The notes under the pieces: model-generated
The model's input: only the letters and a program-made list of their open reading frames with translations
Database searches by the model: none
What the model was told of the DNA's origin: nothing
From: Streptomyces xiamenensis
Lineage (GTDB): Bacteria > Actinomycetota > Actinomycetes > Streptomycetales > Streptomycetaceae
Length of the DNA: 64,000 nt
Direction: 5' to 3'
NCBI RefSeq assembly: GCF_000993785.3
Contig: NZ_CP009922.3
Span: 2,108,001 to 2,172,000 of the forward strand
Position numbers and translations under genes: made by a program
Shown: positions 60,438-64,000 of the stretch, piece after piece
How positions within the stretch are numbered: position 1 is the stretch's first letter
Layout: each line of letters opens with the position of its first letter

Positions 60438-62792
60438 TCAGCGCCGCGAGCCGTCCAGCGCGCCGATCACCGAACGGTGCGTACCGGCCTTGTTCAGCGG
60501 GGAACGCTGCGCCGGGCGCAGGAAGTCACCGTGTTCAGGGGTGCCGTCCCGGCCGCGCGCGTACCGCTCGGGCAGTTCGAGCGAGCGGAAGTCGGCGGCC
60601 GTCGCGACCGTCGTACCGTCCGCGTTCGTGGCCCGCTCCCCGTCGAAGAGCACATTGGTGCGATCGACGTCGCCGGCGATGAAGTCCGTCTCCGGCTCGT
60701 CGCCGCCCCGGCCGCCCGGGGTCCGCAAGGAGAGATTGTCGCGGTAGACACCCTGCTCCTCCGGGGAGAAGTAAGGGCTGAACCGGATCAGGTAGTTGAA
60801 CCGCTTGTTGTCGAAGGCGGTGTTGTTGGTGAGGGTCAGCCGCCCGGGGTTGAAGTTGTCCGAGAAGCCGTCCATGTTGTTGTCATAGGCGATGTTGCCG
60901 CGCACCACGTGGTCCACGGGCAGGCCCTCGCCGCCGAGCTTGAAGCCGTTTCCGGTGTTGCTGTCCTCGTTGTAGCCGTTGGAGAGCCGGCCGTTGGCGT
61001 AGGAGACGTTGTTCTCCAGGGTGATGGGCAGGTTGGCGCCCTCGTTGGTGCGGTTGTACAGGTCCCAGCCGTCGTCGATGTTGTGGTGCGCGATGTTCCC
61101 GCGGAAGACGTTGCCCTCGCCCACGCCGAGCTTGGCCGCGAACCCGTCGGCGTTGATGTCGCTCGCGTCGCGGTTGTCGTGCGACTCGCAGCCGGTGATC
61201 AGGTTGTGCCGGGGCCAGTACGCCGGGTCCTCACCGCTGCCGGTGATCTGGAAGCCGGTGTCCCCGTTGTAGTTGAACGTCATCGCGCTGATGACGTTGT
61301 GACTGCCGCTCATCCGCAGCGCGTTGCTGGCCGCCCGGGTGATGCGGAAGCCCTCGACCCGCCAGTTGTCGGCGTCCAGCCGCAGCACCACCGGCAGCGC
61401 GCCGCGTCCGTCGATGATCACCTGCTGGTCGCGGTACGGCTTGAGCGTCTTCGGCTTGTTCGGCAGCCCGCTGTAGGAGGCGGACAGGTTCAGCGTGCCG
61501 GCCGGCTCGTACGTTCCGCCGTGCAGCAGCACCTGCCCGCCGGGGGCCACATGGCGCAGCGCGGTCTGCAGGTCCACCGGGCGGGCGGCGGTACCGGCCG
61601 CGGTGGCCGTACCGGTGGGCGAGGCGTGGATGACGGCGCCGTCGCCGCGCTCCCCGTACGCGGTGCGGGTGACGGTGAGCGTGCGGGTGACGGTCTCGCC
61701 CTCACCGGTCACCAAGGTGAAGGTGTAGCCGGTGCTCTCGTCCTTCAGCCGGACCGGATGGGAGAAGAACTCCCCGGCCGCCAGCCGCTTGTGGGCCACC
61801 CGCTTGCCGCGCTCGTCGGTGACGGTGACCGTGCCGGCCGTGTTCGTACGGGCCCGCAGCGTGTACTGGGCGGTGCTGGTCTCCGGCGCCGAGTGCAGGG
61901 TGAGGGCGGGCTGGACGGGCACCGGCTCGGTGGGCGGGCGCGGCTGGGTCTGTGCCCCGCTCAGTTCGAGGTGGGCGTTCTCGAAGGTCACCTTGGCGTT
62001 GCGGGCGGCGTAGAAGCCGACGTACATGCGGTCGGGGTCGATGTCCTGGACCCAGTCGGCGCCGGTCACCCGCTGCTCGAAGGTGGCGGGCTCCCCGGCG
62101 TGGGTGAAGGTCGCCGACATCACGAACTCGGTGTCGGTGCGCTCCAGACGCAGACTGACCGGGGTGCCGAGCGGCAGCGTGTACCGGGAGTCGGTGGTGA
62201 AGGGGGTGGCCTTCAGGGCGCTGCCCCGGTTCCCCCAGGGCTCGGTGACCCCGGTGCGGACCAGGCCGCTGATGCCCTGGCGCAGCATTCCGGCGCCGAA
62301 GATGTTGGAGGCGGCGGGCACTTCCTCGAAGCCGGCGACCATCGGGTCCTGGCGGGGTGCGCCGTTGACGTCGCGGACCATGATGCCCGCGCTGTCCTGC
62401 GAGTTGGGCGCCGCGCCGGTCTCGGGCCCGAACTGCTCCACCGTCATGTCGGCGGTGAGCACGAAGTTGTCGGTCCGGGGGTCGAGGCCGGTCTGGTAGA
62501 AGGTCAGCCCGTCGTGACCGGGGGCGAGTTTGCCGCCGCGGCTCTCCATGACGATCTTCCCGTCGATGGTGCCGGGGTGCTCGGGTTCCGCGTAGTTGGT
62601 GCCGATCTTCTCCGGCAGCACGTTGGTCGCGAAGTTGAGGTCGGTGGACTGGCCGAAGGTGACGGCCTCCCACGTCTGTGCGTTGTTCGCCTCCGGGGCG
62701 GGTGCGGCCACCGCCGTGCCCGCGCCGGCGGCCAGCAACGCGATCGCCAGACCTCCGGCTCCCGCTCTGATCCACCCGGACAGGGATCTCAT
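60438..62792 (-). CDS. Secreted family-9 pectate lyase (exopolygalacturonate lyase-like)
   Basis: 784 aa from ATG at 62792 (GGGAG eight bases upstream). Signal peptide to about AVAAP; an N-terminal beta-sandwich (about 35-275) resembling a non-catalytic carbohydrate domain; a short middle domain; then a right-handed beta-helix (about 390-700). The PL9 core is CESHDNRDASDINADG, GFAAKLGVGEGNVF and NIAHHNIDDGWDLY, with the Asp cluster that binds Ca2+ and the candidate catalytic Lys in AAKLG. Cleaves pectate by beta-elimination outside the cell. Confidence 0.9.
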   Translation of the reverse strand: MRSLSGWIRAGAGGLAIALLAAGAGTAVAAPAPEANNAQTWEAVTFGQSTDLNFATNVLPEKIGTNYAEPEHPGTIDGKIVMESRGGKLAPGHDGLTFYQTGLDPRTDNFVLTADMTVEQFGPETGAAPNSQDSAGIMVRDVNGAPRQDPMVAGFEEVPAASNIFGAGMLRQGISGLVRTGVTEPWGNRGSALKATPFTTDSRYTLPLGTPVSLRLERTDTEFVMSATFTHAGEPATFEQRVTGADWVQDIDPDRMYVGFYAARNAKVTFENAHLELSGAQTQPRPPTEPVPVQPALTLHSAPETSTAQYTLRARTNTAGTVTVTDERGKRVAHKRLAAGEFFSHPVRLKDESTGYTFTLVTGEGETVTRTLTVTRTAYGERGDGAVIHASPTGTATAAGTAARPVDLQTALRHVAPGGQVLLHGGTYEPAGTLNLSASYSGLPNKPKTLKPYRDQQVIIDGRGALPVVLRLDADNWRVEGFRITRAASNALRMSGSHNVISAMTFNYNGDTGFQITGSGEDPAYWPRHNLITGCESHDNRDASDINADGFAAKLGVGEGNVFRGNIAHHNIDDGWDLYNRTNEGANLPITLENNVSYANGRLSNGYNEDSNTGNGFKLGGEGLPVDHVVRGNIAYDNNMDGFSDNFNPGRLTLTNNTAFDNKRFNYLIRFSPYFSPEEQGVYRDNLSLRTPGGRGGDEPETDFIAGDVDRTNVLFDGERATNADGTTVATAADFRSLELPERYARGRDGTPEHGDFLRPAQRSPLNKAGTHRSVIGALDGSRR

Positions 62793-62861
62793 CTCCACCA
62801 CTCCCTCACATGCTTTGGCCGGGCACAGTCAAAGCGAGCGCACTCCACGGGGTCAACAGGT

Positions 62862-62876
62862 AGGAAGCGCTTTCTT
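62862..62876. promoter_or_regulatory. LacI-type operator upstream of pectate lyase
   Basis: AGGAAGCGCTTTCTT with a perfect AAGCGCTT core and central CG, as in LacI-family sites. It lies 73 bp before the lyase start and 52 bp before the divergent epoxide hydrolase. Confidence 0.55.
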
Positions 62877-62927
62877 CACCCGACTTACGGCCAGAAAGTG
62901 TCCTGAAGTACCCCTAGCGTTCCGTTC

Positions 62928-64000
62928 ATGACCTCGATCGACCCCTTCCGTATCGACATTCCGCAGGCCCAGCTGGACGATCTGTCCGCCCGGCTGGCGC
63001 ACACCCGCTGGCCGGACGAACTGCCCGGCGTCGGCAGCGAACGCGGCGTCCCCCTGGACCGTCTGAAGGAGCTGGCCGAGCACTGGCGCACCGGCTTCGA
63101 CTGGCGCGCCCGGGAGGCGGAGCTGAACGCGCACCCGCAGTTCCGCACCACCGTCGACGGACAGCGGCTGCACTTCCTGCACCTCCCCTCGGCCGACCCC
63201 GGCGCCACCCCGCTGCTGCTCCTGCACGGCTGGCCGGGGAACGTCACCGACTTCCTGGACGTCATCGGCCCGCTCTCCGGCTTCCACCTGGTCATCCCTT
63301 CGCTGCCCGGCTTCGGCTTCTCCACCCCGCTGGCCGGACCCGGCATGAACGCGGCCAAGATGGCCGCCGTCCTGCTGGAACTCATGTCCCGCCTGGGGTA
63401 CGAGCGGTTCGGCGTCCACGGGTACGACACCGGCGCCTGGGTGGCCCCCGCCATCGGCCGGCAGGCTCCCGCCCGGGTCATCGGCATCCACCTCAACGCA
63501 CTGCTGACCTTCCCGGCCGGCGAGGAGGGCGAGTTCGAGGGCCTCACCGAGGCCGAGCAGCGCCGCTGGGAACACATGCAGAACTTCAACGACGGCTACC
63601 TCCAGTGCAACTCCAAGCGCCCGCAGACCGTGGCGTACGCGCTGCACGACTCGCCGGTGGGCCAGCTCGCCTGGATCACCGAGAAGTTCGACGAACTGTC
63701 CCACCTGCCCGTGGACCGCGACCGGATCCTCACCGACGTCTCCCTGTACTGGCTGACCGGCACGGCGGGCTCGGCGGCCCAGATCTACTACGAGGAGATC
63801 TCCGCCGCCGACTGGTCCGGCGAGGCCCCGGCACGCGGCACCGTTCCCACCGGTGTCCTGGTCTCGGCCCACGATGTGACGATCCGCCGCTGGGCCGAGC
63901 GCGACCACCACGTGGTCCACTGGCGCGAACTCGACCGCGGCGGGCACTTCCTCTCCCAGGAGGCCCCCGATGTCCTGGCCGGGGACATCCGGGCCTTCTT
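62928..64000 (+). CDS. Epoxide hydrolase, 3' end cut by window
   Basis: 357 codons from ATG at 62928, running off the right edge. N-terminal EHN lid ([28 protein letters not shown]) and alpha/beta-hydrolase core: oxyanion HGWPGN, nucleophile Asp in [11 protein letters not shown], lid tyrosines QIYYEE, and C-terminal [21 protein letters not shown] with the catalytic His. The family is nearly complete here (only about 10-15 residues missing). Hydrolyses epoxides to diols; shares the divergent region with pectate lyase. Confidence 0.9.
   Translation, partial: MTSIDPFRIDIPQAQLDDLSARLAHTRWPDELPGVGSERGVPLDRLKELAEHWRTGFDWRAREAELNAHPQFRTTVDGQRLHFLHLPSADPGATPLLLLHGWPGNVTDFLDVIGPLSGFHLVIPSLPGFGFSTPLAGPGMNAAKMAAVLLELMSRLGYERFGVHGYDTGAWVAPAIGRQAPARVIGIHLNALLTFPAGEEGEFEGLTEAEQRRWEHMQNFNDGYLQCNSKRPQTVAYALHDSPVGQLAWITEKFDELSHLPVDRDRILTDVSLYWLTGTAGSAAQIYYEEISAADWSGEAPARGTVPTGVLVSAHDVTIRRWAERDHHVVHWRELDRGGHFLSQEAPDVLAGDIRAF

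Noticed and set aside
1..64000. CRISPR arrays, tRNA/rRNA genes, insertion sequences, riboswitches
   Set aside because: Looked for repeats with spacers, cloverleaf ends, transposase motifs and conserved aptamer cores; none seen.

Overview
The window is chromosomal DNA from a high-GC actinomycete, almost certainly Streptomyces or a close relative. The evidence is the GC-rich third codon positions, frequent GTG starts, extreme rarity of TTA codons, and lineage markers: a WblA-like WhiB protein, a CYP157-like P450, galTEK order, a tricorn protease, an LCP protein and DmdR1/IdeR-type iron boxes. I see no rRNA, tRNA, CRISPR array, transposase or replication origin. Both edges cut genes: an eCIS-core (DUF4157) protein on the left and an epoxide hydrolase on the right.

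Layout. 1-1935: two minus-strand genes with the 'LQRxAGN' leader typical of proteins linked to extracellular contractile injection systems. 2075-4258: an orphan response regulator, a divergent sterol-desaturase-type hydroxylase behind a 22-bp dyad, and a small conserved protein. 4294-7453: galTEK with ATGA/GTGA overlaps. 8050-10409: a PQQ-propeller membrane protein coupled to a response regulator lacking its phospho-acceptor Asp. 10505-16542: housekeeping block abcF, ispE, rsmA, tatD, zinc-ribbon protein and rsmI, without the rpfB gene that mycobacteria keep between tatD and rsmA. 16574-29236: protein mannosyltransferase, penicillin-binding protein, secreted protein, MMPL exporter divergent from tricorn protease, a PNPOx-fold protein and an LCP cell-wall ligase. 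29325-34125: ArsR regulator coupled to an MgtA-type ATPase, then a TetR regulator divergent from a membrane protein, with two operators bracketing a consensus promoter. 34168-35634: GNAT and exonuclease III.

35837-39443 is an LplB/YtcP-type oligosaccharide ABC transporter with a Tat lipoprotein binding protein; its first permease carries a TTA codon. It is followed by a DyP peroxidase fused to a bulb-lectin domain and an LLM flavin oxidoreductase. 42665-44338 is a lower-GC patch with a radical-SAM/SPASM gene that has lost its CX3CX2C segment and a frameshifted phosphotransferase, so it looks like a decaying accessory locus. Next come rlmA, wblA, rpmE2, a PPOX protein and an iron-siderophore ABC system with two iron boxes.

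50787-57294 is a carbohydrate unit: ascorbate-family PTS EIIA/EIIB/EIIC and a GntR regulator on the minus strand, divergent from transketolase, HAD phosphatase and a HIT protein. The same 11-bp dyad, GTCATCATGAC, overlaps the gntR start and sits in the transketolase promoter, tying both arms into one predicted regulon. The right end has a fused AccD/AccA-like carboxyltransferase, a P450 without the EXXR motif and with two TTA codons in its first seven, a secreted family-9 pectate lyase behind an AAGCGCTT operator, and the epoxide hydrolase.

No single large new system is evident. The strongest leads are the left-edge eCIS-like pair, the PTS/transketolase regulon, the TTA-gated EXXR-less P450, and the truncated radical-SAM locus.
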